From positions 5,721,501 to 5,785,500 of the forward strand of contig OU612070.1 in NCBI GenBank assembly GCA_914767715.1: a DNA stretch of 64,000 nt, read 5' to 3'. Under the pieces are notes generated by a model that was given only the letters and a program-made list of their open reading frames with translations, was not told where the DNA came from and made no database searches. The translations under genes and the position numbers were made by a program. This document shows, one piece after another, positions 36,501 through 48,044 of the stretch (positions are counted from its first letter, which is position 1; each line of letters starts with the position of its first letter). Source of the DNA: Membranipora membranacea. Its lineage: Eukaryota > Bryozoa > Gymnolaemata > Cheilostomatida > Membraniporidae.

Positions 36501-39257
36501 CCACAGGACTACAGAAAAGTAGCCATTTGAGGAGGCCACCATCATTTTACTACAATATACCTCTCCAAAGGCGTTGGATGGTGTTGGAACATCTATACCA
36601 AATGGAAATCACCTTTTTTGATCATCTGTCAATTAGTTGCTCTTGGTAACCTATAGTATGGAATTGATCTGTGTGAAGACATCCATTGGAAATCGAAATA
36701 AATCAACATTGCTTTTACTAAGCGGCACATATATTTTATGACTTTTCTCTCATGATGTTGTCTTCAGATGGCTACTGTGTGAAAGATTGCCTACCTGGAT
36801 TTTACAAGGAGTCCGCAATCATTGACCATTTGGTTTGCCTATCTTGCAATGAGCTATGCAAGACTTGTTCAGGTTTGTCGCTGTTGCTGATTTCTACTTC
36901 CCATTTGCCTTATTCATTGGGATCAGAATTGAAATATCAAGTATGTCAATAGTTTATTAAATATATATCAATAGTTCATTAATGTAGGTATGTCAAAATT
37001 ATTTATTTTCATGTTTGTTAATTTGCAACTGCAGATCAAACTGTTGAGGATATATTCGCAATGGTGACTCAGTGATTTTAGACCTAAGATGACTAAAAAA
37101 AAGTCCATTGTCTCTTCTATATTGATCAGAGTTTTGCATCTATGATCAAACCAGATAATCACTTTGTTTCACAATATTCTAGGTGAATCAGCAAGACATT
37201 GCCTGTCATGTGATGAGGACCGCCTACTCTATCAAAACCAGTGTGTCCTGCCTCCGAAATGTTATGAGAATCAATACTATGATAATCCAAACGCTGTAAG
37301 TTATTGGGTATCAGTATCAGTATGAGCTGGTTATACGGTATAAGCCAAGCGCCAGGTTTAACTCAATATCACCTTACATGTCACGCTAAGGGGAAACAGT
37401 TATAGAGCCAGCCATGAAGCCTGCTGAATGTCGCTCCCCCTTCCTCCGGAAGATGTGTGATAGCAATATGTATAGCCTACAACCTGCACCTATTCATACC
37501 CAAAATGAAATCATACTAGCATAACTTGTTACAATCATACAGTTCCATGATCGCCACCATTTTTATACAGTATAACTCCGTAGGAGCGCAGTTAGAGGTA
37601 TTGCATGGTCAAATCATAGGACCAAAAGATCCCGTTTTGTTATAAAACACTGAACCTCGGTTTTTCTTATTCTTAAGGAGTGTCGATCCTGCCATGCTAC
37701 ATGTAGCTCATGTGATGGTGTTGGTGACGCTGATTGTACCCGATGTCCAGATGACTCTGCTCTGTACATACTGACTAATACTACATTGAGGAGGACACAG
37801 AAAAGTGGTCAGTGTCTGCTGTGTTGTATCTCTGATGTGGAGGCTTATGATAAATGCTGCTCCTGCGATGGAAATAATGAAGGTAGGACAAACTCTCATA
37901 AAATCCTGGAGCTGAGGGTCCTGTTAGGTATGAGATTAAAGCATTCATGAAATAAAGCTTAAAATAATCAGAGGAACTGCTCCTACAAATAAGGTTCAAA
38001 ATAAGCTCAAGAACAGCTCATTTGGGCAACTAGGACTGAAGTTATACAACTATACCAAAGTAAGGCCTCACTGTCGCTCACTCGCGAGCCTTCTGTAGGG
38101 GGATATGATGCCATGAACATACATTTCGCGTATGTGATTACCATTAAAACTTTCGACTCTTTTAAATTCATCAACATTGGATGAAACGAGTTATGATCCA
38201 ACATAGCTCATGTCATCATAGAGATTGATCCAAAGAAAAAAAAGTTGGTTTCACTTTACCAGTTACATATACGTAAAACGCCAAATAATGGTCGAAAACC
38301 CTGATGTGACCTCACACATTGGCTTTCCGATCTAAAAAGCAAATATTGAAAGGGCCAACTTCAAAGCCTGATAACAGAGCTTCTGAGGGTCGAAGAAAGC
38401 GTCAGTTTCGGGCTTGAAGCTGATTAGCTGGAGAATCAGCTTTGATAATCCCAATCTTAATTTCATAGATGCTTTAAAACACTTGCAGGGTTAATTCCGG
38501 ATAATATGATGATATGCAGTCAAACGATCAGAATGTACAACCATTTTAATATGGAAGTTGGAAGCTTCATTAGCATTATTACTGAGACTGTGATTCAGTC
38601 CAACAATTTGAAGTTATCTTCTCGTGTAACATGAACAGACAACTCCACACAATAACAAACCAAAACCCATCAGCCAATCTAAACCAACTCGCAAGCACAT
38701 GGGTCTATTCAGAAATGCACAATAGTGATACATGAGTAGATAACACCAAAGAAGCGATACCTGATAGAAGAAACACATCCCATAATACAGACAAGGCCCC
38801 ATTGTTGGCCTGAATCCAAGGACAATTATCGATTTATCAACCAAAGAGCTCCTGTTCTGACATCTGATGTATATATTATGGCAAACCTCTCTGTGTAATA
38901 CGGGGTGGGGAAACTGGTCACAATTATGATTGAACCCCATTGGAATTAATATAATAATTGTATTTTATTTAAGGTTTAAGCTGCGTTGAGAGTAAAGATA
39001 CTTCGCAAAATGGACAACCAAACCAGCCTAGCGCAGACGTCACAGCAGGGACATACATTGGGGTGACCATTGCCGTCATAGCTGTAATAATATTAGCAGT
39101 CATAGGCTACAGATATAGGAGATATGGTAGATGCGTGTGGCCGAATATCTGTATGGGAAGAGGACTGTCTATAATGTCTGGTGATGTTCTCAGCCATAAC
39201 ACTGAGTGTGAGATGGGCAGCAGCAACTCAGGCACTCTAGCATTTAAAGAGGACTAA
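20124..39257 (+). CDS. Proprotein convertase, furin/PC5-like, transmembrane, 23 exons
   Basis: Exons: 20124-20315, 20605-20709, 21480-21587, 21817-21954, 22551-22716, 23180-23355, 24147-24347, 25409-25512, 26980-27086, 30188-30305, 30669-30807, 31128-31293, 31518-31701, 32062-32258, 32691-32820, 33104-33295, 33568-33789, 35612-35812, 36212-36348, 36768-36872, 37183-37295, 37678-37882, 38974-39257. All phases agree and the product is 1229 residues. Order: signal peptide (about 1-23), prodomain (to about 112), S8 catalytic domain (Asp167, His208, Asn310, Ser380), P domain (about 450-585), ten furin-like Cys repeats (603-1130), TM helix (1162-1181), 48-residue tail. Such enzymes cleave secretory precursors in the Golgi or at the surface. 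The donor of exon 2 (GTCCGT) is weak, but extending it spoils the prodomain alignment. Odd points: no R-x-x-R before the catalytic domain, and altered acidic pockets. Closest layout is PC5B or insect Furin2. Confidence 0.9.
25685..25850 (-). mobile_element. tRNA-derived SINE-like copy 2 (convertase intron 8)
   Basis: On the minus strand a tRNA-like head (GGCTGGTTTGGCTGTGC as A-box region, GAGCTCAAATCCCC as B box) is followed by the same body as the copy at 7796-7965. It lies in intron 8, directly left of a foldback element. Confidence 0.5.
25936..26503. mobile_element. Foldback element with long near-perfect inverted repeats (intron 8)
   Basis: The outer 80 bp of each end are reverse complements with about one mismatch (ATATTTTATTCTATCATGTG on the left, its complement on the right). 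Weaker complementarity continues inward to about 150 bp. The core holds a tRNA-like sequence (26213-26287). No transposase is encoded and no clear target duplication was found. It should be spliced out with intron 8. Confidence 0.85.
26213..26287 (+). other. tRNA-like sequence with pol III boxes, inside foldback
   Basis: A perfect B box (GGGTTCGATTCCC) at 26264-26276 follows an A-box-like GTGGCGTGATGGTAGCG at a tRNA-like distance. A clean acceptor stem and anticodon arm could not be drawn, so this is more likely a SINE head or tRNA relic than a functional tRNA. Confidence 0.5.
27493..28075 (-). pseudogene. LINE fragment, reverse transcriptase C-terminal region (intron 9)
   Basis: Reads DSLTWDDHVDQICTKINKSLALF, then IYGIRIYGN-like and LLQKRAFRLI, the thumb and C-terminal part of jockey/CR1-type reverse transcriptases. 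The catalytic core is absent. It is a 5'-truncated insertion in convertase intron 9, antisense to the host gene. Homopolymer-rich ends blur its borders. Confidence 0.7.
28766..28820. repeat. 19-bp tandem repeat, 2.9 copies
   Basis: AAATTCCTGTCTGTTATTG is repeated almost exactly three times in intron 9. Confidence 0.85.
30669..31701 (+). other. Convertase exons 11-13: P (homo B) domain and first Cys repeat
   Basis: Conserved blocks are HHAEHIQLVLTV, IILRSPSGTNSTLL, FSEWPFMSLHYWGENPAGNW and GTLFSYHLVVYG, the usual beta-barrel P domain that stabilises the protease. The common RGD is RGG here (TKRGGLS). Exon 13 runs straight into the first cysteine repeat (Cys603 onward). Confidence 0.88.
32062..37882 (+). 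other. Convertase exons 14-22: furin-like cysteine-rich repeats
   Basis: With exon 13, I count ten units of the C-x2-C-x3-C-x2-C...C-x2-C type, for example CKRCDRSCASC, CKDCDKSCKSC and CQLCDPSCLTC. Exons 15 and 18-22 carry about one repeat each, while 17 completes one and holds another. In PC5 and PACE4 this region binds heparan sulfate proteoglycans and TIMPs; that function is not shown by the sequence here. Confidence 0.88.
33790..35611. other. Convertase intron 17, no internal gene seen
   Basis: A long intron of 1.8 kb, strongly AT-rich after 35240. The ORF at 34430-34660 has no motif or splice context and I do not accept it. Confidence 0.4.
38974..39257 (+). other. Convertase exon 23: transmembrane helix and cytoplasmic tail
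   Basis: TYIGVTIAVIAVIILAVIGY is a single 20-residue helix followed by the basic stop-transfer YRYRRYGR. The 48-residue tail has two cysteines near the membrane (possible palmitoylation, inferred) and ends FKED. I see no acidic-cluster or clear tyrosine sorting motif like that in furin. Confidence 0.85.
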
Positions 39258-40467
39258 CGTTTTTAGGTGTGATTTTTACTTGCTATTTTTACTGCAATTT
39301 TTACTTGTGACTATCGTTGGCAATCTGGGGCAGGAATGCTTCGAACGTAAGATATGATAAAAGTTTAATGAGCTTAATGATGCTTTGGAAACGAAGAAAG
39401 CGTCTCAAAGACACAGACCTATCACAAATCAGTTGATCAACTTATACGATTTTTCTGTGGCGCAGAAATAATAGCCAAATTTCCATGACATGAATATTGC
39501 ATATTTTTTATCTTTTGTAAGATTCGCTTACTAACTGCTTTCATCTGAGCACCTGTAAATTAAAAGAATAGATTAATTACATTTTTCTAGTTTTGCTTAT
39601 ATATGGAGTTACTGTACAGAGTTGCTAAACTAAGATTTTAATGCCATAATAGCCTGTCGCTGCTCAAGTTGCATGTCATCATAATCACATTGTGAATTTT
39701 TATTTTATTGTAAATACCTTTGAGGGAAATTGTAACTGCTGGAGGATAAGTTGCAACTATAGTCGCTAGTGATATGATGTGACAATTACTTTTGTTCATG
39801 ATTATAATGATAGATAAATATTCATAATATATGTGAAATTGGCGGTAAAAACACCTAAAGGTGCTGGGGGCTGAAGCAATTATTCCAGAAAGCTCTTTCA
39901 ACGAGTCTCCAACCACCATTCTGTGGAACCGTTCCGTATAACGATTGGTTGGTGACGGTAATTTGTAAGCACCCTATTGACTACTCAGAGTCTTGAACTT
40001 GCATCTTATTCTGAGCAAAGTTTGAATGAATGTGTATGGACCATGGAAATGCCAATGCAACCAGTGCACACTGAGCTCGAAGATTCAGGGCAAGCTGTGT
40101 AGCTCGAACTATACGGTAAGCCCCAACGGCTGCAGTCCAGGCCACTTATAAATAATAAATTTTAGCAGAACCTAGAATGATAGGATCTAGCTAATGTGTA
40201 AAAGACTAAAAAATAACACGCTATTTTTCTTGTGATTTCTTCCTCAAGGGAAAAATAATTTAAATTAATTGTTGGAAAAAGTACGCTCTCGAAACAGCCA
40301 GTGTGGATATAGAGTAGTTAAGGACTTTTTGCTTTATTTCATCTTGGTTTAAAAAATATTTCATAAACATAAACTCACTGAAGACAAAGTGAGTCAAAAT
40401 GAATTCCCCATACCCTGTAACATGGGGACAGACATACATATCCATTTTCCATCTATGAAGATGGCCT
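39258..40467. other. Convertase 3' flank
   Basis: No further gene. The nearest AATAAA on the plus strand is at about 40154-40159, roughly 900 bases past the stop; a variant ATTAAA lies near 39559. Either could end the convertase transcript. Confidence 0.35.
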
Positions 40468-40712
40468 GGGGGTCTTTCAATTAGAAAGAGTGATCCTTTA
40501 GTAAAGCAAGTTATCACTATCACATCGCTCAAAATTATCACTCACTTGGTCTTTCAATTAGACAAAATCACTCCCAAATCGCTCACTCAGAATGTATATA
40601 GTTCCATCAAGTGACTGAGCGATCTGAAAGCGAGACCCCTAGCAGGTATCGCTCACTGAGTGAGTGAGCGATAATATTGCAATTTTGGCTGTTTCTAATT
40701 GAAAGACACCCC
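40468..40712. mobile_element. 245-bp foldback MITE
   Basis: GGTCTTTCAATTAGAAA at the left is matched inverted at the right (TTTCTAATTGAAAGAC), with outer G4/C4 runs. The interior repeats GATCGCTCACT and GAGCGAT words in both orientations. Confidence 0.7.
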
Positions 40713-41085
40713 TGGTTGATAAGCGTGACAAGACATACTGTCACTACTGGTAATAAACTAGAGTTATCATAACATGATACAAAGAGAAGACAAAGGTTCC
40801 CATGTATGATTGTCTTTTATGTTGGAGGAAGTAAAGCTATCTACCCAATTTAACACGTTTGGAAGGAAAATGTCATAATCAACAAAGTCGGCTCTTGAAT
40901 TAGAAAAAGGTGAGATTTTGAGCCAAACAGCAGTTTCTGATGCACTTGATTCATTGAGAGAAAAAGGAAACATCCCTCATCTGTACCCTATGAGTCAACC
41001 CCTCTTCGGTTAACAGCTCTTAAAATGCAAGTTAAATCTATATGTAATTGAACTCACTCAGTCATTATCAGATCATACATAGCAA

Positions 41086-41300
41086 CATATATATAATATA
41101 TTATCTATATATATATATACACACATTTGTGCAATAAAGTGTCATATATTATATATCCCACTATTGTACCCATAAAAACCCTGGACAACTCTGAAACAGA
41201 AAAAAAAATAGAGGTCAACAAGTTACTTTTTAACTACTCTGTTATCTGTAAACTTTCTAGAAAACCTCTTTAAACAAATAAATAAATATATATATATAGT
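41086..41300. repeat. (TA)n-rich microsatellites
   Basis: Runs of TATA at about 41090-41120 and 41283-41300, with AT-rich DNA between. The surrounding 40713-42056 has no recognisable gene. Confidence 0.6.
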
Positions 41301-42056
41301 GGCTCCATTCTCCCTGGTGGCTATCAGTGTGTAGGGCATGTCTTTGCATTGGAGTTGTCCGTCCATGTCAGGCTATTTTATCTACCATTAATTACTATTG
41401 GGTTAAGTAGTAGTAGTACTAGTAGTATTCTATTTTATTTAAATTAAAACATGGGAAAAAAAGTACCTCTGTTTGCAGGCAAATTGTTGAGTTGACATGG
41501 TGAATAACTGGTAAACACAGGATGAAATTTTGGAAGTTCTGTGGAACAGATAAATTGTTTTGGTTAAAGGTTAAGACTGAATACCAAGAATATTTTCTTG
41601 AAAAAGTGAAATTGATTGCATCTGCAGTACTTACAGGAAAAAAGCACCCCTAAAGAAAAATTGTCGAATTAGCAGTGATAACAAGGTGAATGCAGTGTTC
41701 AAAAACATATTGGCAAGAAAATACAAGTTTCTTATTGGTCATAGACTGTGAATGGATAACAAGAATAGTTCCTGATTAGTAAAAATATTATGTTGTGTGC
41801 AATATTAACAGGATGAATATATTATACGATATTTACAAGTGTCCATGGAGGTATGATAAGAGTTTGTGATACTGCGGAGGTATATTATAATAATGTATCG
41901 GGCTGGGTAAGTTAAAGATGATTGCAGTGGATGGATTGTTCTTCGGGATGCCTTATTAGGCTTTTGGAAAAAACAAAAATATGATATGAGTTAACATGAG
42001 TTTATTGACCTTGACATTATCATCTATTGGTTGTTAGGTGTAGGGTGTCCTTGAGG

Positions 42057-43157
42057 TCATAATCTTCCACTAGCTGCCACATATGTCAGGATACCAGTGT
42101 AGTTGCATATCTCCGGGTTGGTGATTTCTCTTAGGCACTTGTGGTTCTTGCAATGGTATAGATAGTGTCTGGTTGTTTCATCTTCCTCGAGGCAAGTGCA
42201 TGTTGGTGTGAATGTCAGGCCAAGTCTATAGAGATTGCTCTGCAAGTTGATGTGTCTAGTAAGTAGCCCCACTAGTATGGCTGCTTGACATCTGCTGATT
42301 GTTAGTGGGAGGGGATACCTCTCTAAATGTAGGGGATCAAGCTCGTGGAGGAGCCCTGTTGAGCACTCTCCAATGGTGAGGTGGATTTTCCACCTCCTTC
42401 TGTTCTCATGTTTTATGGTCTTCTGTATGACTGATTTCTTGAGGTCAGCTGGAATGAGTTCTTGCAGTTGTATGCTCCTTCCTTTGAGTTTGACGATAGT
42501 TGATTTAATTTTCTGTTGTAGTTTGCTCTTAGAGTGGTTGGAAATTTTCATCAGAGAATCATTTGCTGCAGCCATACGGCAGTAGGTAAATATGCTCCCA
42601 AGATGATGCATCTCTATTGTAGGAATGCCTGAGAGTTGGTGAAGGGCTTCCTTTGGTGCGTTGAATTGAATTGCTAGCATGTCTTTGAGACATTTATACA
42701 ACGATGTTTCTCCATTTGGATCCCATAGGTACGAGTTATAGAATACCTTTGGTACAAATACTGCTGTCAGGATCCGTTTAATAGTGGCTGGTTGTAGACC
42801 TGTTGTAATGAATGGAACAAGCATATTCCATTTCTTTGTGAGAGTACTTTTTGCTTCCTCTCTCTGCTTATCAAAGTTGAGTTTATCATCTAGTGTGATT
42901 CCGAGTACTTTTGTGGATTTAGCTATGTTGATATTCTCCTCGGCAATCTGTAACTGCTCTGGTTGACCAGAGAACCATATTACGTCTGTTTTTGTGCAGT
43001 TTGCCTTCAGAACATAGAACTGAGCAATCATCAGCGTATTGGAACTGGGCACCCTCCATATTGTCCAGCAAATCTCTAGTATATATGAGGTAGAGTAATG
43101 GCGATAACACGCTGCCCTGTGGCAGTCCAGTGCTGCACGGTTTTGGTTTTGGGTTAA
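42057..43157 (-). pseudogene. LINE reverse transcriptase fragment, 5'-truncated and frameshifted
   Basis: The upstream part has motif B GLPQGSVLSPLLYLIYTRDLL and motif C FQYADDCSVL, then shifts frame near 43000 into a 331-codon frame with KSTKVLGITLDDKLNFD and a long C-terminal region. That ends in a zinc-finger-like CTCLEEDETTRHYLYHC, a pattern common in I- and jockey-group elements. Motif A and everything before it are missing, so the insertion was truncated at about 43157. It is a different family from the LINE at 0.3-5.5 kb. Confidence 0.8.
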
Positions 43158-44074
43158 GGATGCCCAACATGATTATTTAAGAGGATTTAAGACATGAGTT
43201 TTTTGTGGGTCGTATAAAATGACTCCTTATTTTTGAGTGACACTTAATCGGGGCCAAAAACACACAGATGACACTTTAAAGCACAGATTTGAATCTATAT
43301 ATATGTCATTCATTTCAATTCATGAATAAGGATCAGGGATAGCTCACTGCTAGCAATGGACTCCCTCTTCCTCAGGAATAACAACAGGAAGATATTGACC
43401 AATCAGCAAACAGTATCGCTTGAGCTTTGTCTGGGACATTTGTCGAAATCAAAATGGCCGCCAAGTGATGAAATCAATATTACATCTATGAAATAAAATG
43501 GCTAATAAGCCCAAATTCCTTACAAAAGAGTTCATGACTATTAGTTGTATTTCAAGAAAACATCCTACCCTACCATTCTACAGCTGCATCACTTGCCCAA
43601 TATACCTGATGGTAGTGTTTTTGATTATGTGAACATCAACACACGTGTATATTTTGTTGCTTGTTTCTTTGTTGGCTCAGAAAATATAGTTAAGGTGGTC
43701 TCTTGGGCCCCAAACTATGCTCATTGGATAGAGCACATGTTGTAGGTAATCAACTATGTTTCACTTTTCCAAAACATTGTCCATGTGATGCGTTGCAAGC
43801 CTCATATGAAAAAAATGTGTCTTCAAAATACTTCACAAATGATACAGTTTCACAATAAATATCTTCAGTCATAGTGCACTTAGAGACATTTGGTTTTTTT
43901 TATCAGGTAAACACCTATTTAATTGAGATCAACTATGAATCAAATACAGCTTACTACCCCTCAATAATCCTAGAAACATGATCTGCTCTGCTCTGAATTG
44001 GTGGCAGTGAACCTTCTTAGCCAATGAAAGCCCTGATATTATTTGATGCAGTGAGTCTATTGTTTGTTCTCTAT

Positions 44075-44577
44075 AGACAGTTTTCTGAGCTCTTATTTAT
44101 GCCCCAATTCGGAGTTGTCCTCTCTCCAGTTTGGTACTTTTAACCCACGCCGCATAGGAAAAACCTGCTGAAAGAGGGTTTTAATGAAAACCGCTGATGC
44201 TAGGATAAAAATGATTTTTGATTCAGAGTCTGCACCATTGAAAACCCAAAATCATTGGAGGCTTGACTGTTGATAAGTCTTAATTTTAGTGACGAAACTC
44301 ATGAAAGATTCTGCCAAATTGTCCGCAAAACTGGCAGAAAATGCTATAATTGACTATCTAAATACTAAAATTATTTACCAAACATTGTTCGTTAAGAGTT
44401 TTCAATGTTGCAGATTCTGAATCAAAAACAATTTTTATTTTATTATAAGCGGTTTTCAAGATAACCCTCTTTTCAGCACCTTTTTCCTATGCGGCGTGGG
44501 TTAAAAAGTACCAAACTGGAGAGACGACAACTCCGAATTCCAAATTAAGGCCTAAATCAGAGCTCAGAAAACTGTCT
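44075..44577. mobile_element. 503-bp palindromic MITE nested in the large foldback
   Basis: Starts AGACAGTTTTCTGAGCTC and ends with its exact complement; arms of about 180 bp stay similar inward (CCTATGCGGCGTGGGTTAAA). Comparison with the undisturbed right arm of the host element puts the insertion at CTAT/TGTTTAG with at most a 2-bp (AT) duplication. Confidence 0.8.
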
Positions 44578-44898
44578 ATTGTTTAGCGGCATACACAATG
44601 AAAGCCAAATATTCCTATGTAGACCATCACAATAATCCTATATTATAAGTGACACAAATAGATAGGCCAATTGTCCAGGACATCACACTAGGCCACACCC
44701 ACAATTCCTATGTGTTGTTATTCCTGAGGAAGAGGGAGTTCATTGCTGCTAGGGGCGGCTGGCTTAAGGTCATGAGGTCCCAGCTTCAAACCCCACCGGG
44801 TGCACAGTTTGTTTAGTGCTACCATTACAAAAATATTTGCAGTTCTGTTCTAAATGGGTATTAAAAACCGTCGTTGGGGATGGGTGCTGTATGAATGG

Positions 44899-44955
44899 CA
44901 GCATTGTGGTTAAATACAATACAGCATTGTTGTTAAATACAATACAGCATTGGTT
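44899..44955. repeat. Short tandem repeat GTTAAATACAATACAGCATT
   Basis: Two full units and part of a third, in the centre of the large foldback. Confidence 0.75.
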
Positions 44956-46112
44956 ATACAGCCAATTATCGTTATAAATCCTTTGTTGGATCAGACTAAG
45001 TACCTAAACTATGTCTTAGCATGCATATGGGCTGCACCAATAAACCCTCTACTATGAATTTTTCATAAAACTGGCTATTGGCCACATAGAACTGGACTTT
45101 TTCCGTAATGACCTGATTTGGCGGTCGCGGGCCATTCACCCTAGCCGACCTGGAATCGATTAATGGGTAATGGCTTGCCATATTGCCCAATACCTTCAAA
45201 ATTGAAGTTGGCGATTACTCTTCATTACATAACAATAACTTAACATGACATTTATTAACCAGCCAACTTCATTTCATTTGACTTATTGAATAAGTCAAAT
45301 CAATGACTATGGAGAGGGAGTTCATTGGTCAAATGCAATCAAGTAAGTGGTTGATGATCTATCACTTCATCTGTCACTCTCTGCAAGGAACTCCCTCTTC
45401 CACAGGAAGAACAACGCATAAGAATTGTTGGTGCGGCTTGGTGAGTGATGTCCTAGACAATTGGCCTGTTTTAATCAACTTCACACTGAGCATAGGCCCA
45501 ATGGATTAGGTCTATATAGGAATATTCGGCTTTCATTGTGTATGCCACTAAACAATAGAAAATAAACAATAGACTCACTGCATCAAATAATATCAAGGCT
45601 TTCATTGGCTGAGAAGGTTCACTGTCACCAATTCAGAGCAGATCAGATCATGTATCTAGAATTATTGAGGGGTAGGAAGCTGTATTGGACTCATGCCTGG
45701 CATTAATCAAATGTGTGTTTGACTGATAAAAACACCAGACGTCTCTAGGTGCACTATGACTGAGGATATTAATGTGGGAACTTGTATCACTTGTGAAGTA
45801 TTTGAAGACATATTTTCGCTTTTGAGGCTTGCTTCCCCCCTCACATGGACAATGGTTTGGAAAAGTGAAACATGTGTGATTGCCTACAACATGTGCTCTA
45901 TCCAATGAGCATAGTTTGGGGCCCAAGAGAGCACCCTATCTATATTTTCTTGAGCCACAAAGAAATAACCAACGAAATTATAATAATAATAATGTTATTT
46001 ATACAAGTCTCATAGGTGTCTTGGGACATGTTTGAAGACATACTCCCATACATAGGTCCCCAGGGTCTATCCAACATACTACAGCATGACCGTACTTTAT
46101 TTCGTAATGCTA

Positions 46113-46321
46113 TCTTGACCAGTTTTGTTCGGTGGGGGAGCAAACCATGGGCCCCTGGGACAGTTACATGTCTTTAATTTGCCAATGTCCAGTATCCATT
46201 ACCCACAAAACACCAAACGTTTTTTGAGTTGTTGATACTGGACATTGGCAAAGTAAAGACATGTAAGTCCCAGGGGCCAATGGAGCAAACCCCCAACCAG
46301 CCACCGAACAAGCTTGTCAAG
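46113..46321. mobile_element. 210-bp hairpin element
   Basis: Inner arms 46150-46196 and 46234-46278 are near-perfect complements (GGCCCCTGGGACxxTTACATG..., GCCAATGTCCAGTAT) around a loop of about 37 bases. Outer arms extend with mismatches to CTTGACC at 46114 and its counterpart at 46321. The transcript would fold into a miRNA-precursor-like hairpin, but length and repeat-like ends favour a MITE. Confidence 0.75.
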
Positions 46322-46518
46322 GCAGGCTACTGAGATCTTATGTAGCTGGGGTAAAATAAGCCGCACATATACTAGTACTTGGCAAACAAATATCCATTAT
46401 CATAATAATAGTGGGGAGGGTCGATCATCATACCTTTGGAGTCATTGAACACTCAGGAACTTAAAAAAATAAAAAGAGTGCCTCCCAGGATAACAGTGTT
46501 TGGCCATGTTCAACAAGG

Positions 46519-47021
46519 TCACATCATCTGCAGTTTGATTTTTCTGATAGTTGTTACTGTAGTGGCCTCTCCCTCTGGGTTGATATAAATACTCCTCATT
46601 TGTTCCCCTGGTGTCTCTATGGTCCGTCGTAGAAAACTACTGATGTAAAGTTGTGATGCTACATACACAGAGGCTAGCTCACCTCTTGCAGCAGATCTTG
46701 TTGGTATTTTCTTTTTATCGATCATCAGAAATCTTATAGGCCTGAGCTAAGATTCTGTTGGTCTCCTCACATTGTAATATTTACATGAAAAGGGCTATTC
46801 TGTGCTATTTCTCGTCGCTGTTGTAGAGTATACAGGCGAAGCTCAGAGTTGTCATCAGTGACATTAGCTTGTCCTTTGAGGCGGCTGATAAACCTGATTG
46901 CTCTGTGTTGGATCATTTCGAACCACTCAATATTCTTGTTGTGGTTAAGGTCCCACACTGTGTCAGCATAGCCAACTCTATTGATGAGGGGCATAGACTT
47001 ATATAGGCAAGAAGGGGCCAT
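46519..47021 (-). pseudogene. LINE C-terminal fragment
   Basis: DTVWDLNHNKNIEWFEMIQHRAIRFISRLKG and LRLYTLQQRREIAQ are the C-terminal block that follows reverse transcriptase in jockey/CR1-type elements (VWDP...IE..QRRA.RF). A second frame to 46519 continues with RGELASVYVASQLY-like sequence. The core is missing. Confidence 0.65.
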
Positions 47022-48044
47022 TGAAAACTGGCAAAGTACACATTATATATCCGTGTAACTCTACATTCCTATCAGTTTTCACAAGGATGTCTTCTATATT
47101 TATGGTGTTTGACTGTGCTCGCCAGACAAACAGGGTGTTGATAGCCGATGTATTGGCTCAGGTGGGCTGGTGGGTGGGAACATTTATAGTGTATATGAAA
47201 ATAAGTTAATTTCACTGTATCTCAATCAGTAATGTCAATGGCCTGGCGTTGGGTCTCTTTGCCACCAAAAAGCCAATCATATCAGAGCGAATACATTGGC
47301 TAGATGTTGTAGGTGAATTACAGTTGAATATCTAGCTATAAATAAGTTAATGTAGTGGGAGCGCTGTCATGAAGAGTAAGCCCAGCATAAGCTCACGCAC
47401 ATTATGCACAAACAAGAGATTATCATTTGTGTGGTGAGCTACTGATAAGTGCAGCTGTTGAGGTTAAGTAATGTCCCTTCATAGTTATGTTGTTACATCA
47501 GAAAAACTCCAATCACTTTAGAGATTGAGTTAAAATTTATAGCTCCACCCCTCAGTTTGGTATGATTGACATTGCACATTGCACTCATTCTTTGTTTGGT
47601 TAGTGAGGGAAAAGATATAATAAAGCGGAAGGTCTAGACAAAGGCCCTACTAGAAGCGAATAATAGATGGAAGAAATAGTGAGAGGTGCGGAGAGGCTAC
47701 AGTGGAGAACTTCCCAAGCTGCAAAGGAGAAATGAGTGAGTTCTGTATCAAAAATACATAAATTTCAAATTCAGTGTGCTCTGAGAGTTAGCTGATCATT
47801 TTGTGATTGTTTACATTAATACAAACAAAGCAACAACCCAACAACCAGATGTGAAAAGAGTAATAATTATGCTTGTTATTTGAATTTTCTTTACAATGAC
47901 TTCATTTCGCACTCCATCTGTTGTGAAAATTTATTGGCCAATTGGTAAAACAGACCTAGGTAAGCGGCAAGCAATAATTATGTCACGATGATTTTACCCA
48001 GTAAAATTTTACCATTTTGTGTCCCTGATCAGATGCAAAGCAAC
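47022..48044. other. Gene-free stretch
   Basis: No supported feature. Confidence 0.4.

Larger units (their letters stand above)
43654..45976. mobile_element. Large foldback (2.3 kb) with interrupted left arm
   Basis: The left arm (43654-44074, continuing at 44578-44752) is the reverse complement of 45388-45976; shared words include GGGCCCCAAACTATGCTCATTGG and ATTGTTTAG. The left arm is split by a separate palindrome at 44075-44577. The central part (44753-45387) is unique, with no gene. A third short copy of the inner terminus (CTCCCTCTTCCTCAGGAATA) lies outside at about 43348-43386. Confidence 0.8.

Noticed and set aside
38614-38940. 108-codon minus-strand ORF in convertase intron 22
   Set aside because: Cys- and Leu-rich with no motif, no splice context and no neighbouring coding sequence.
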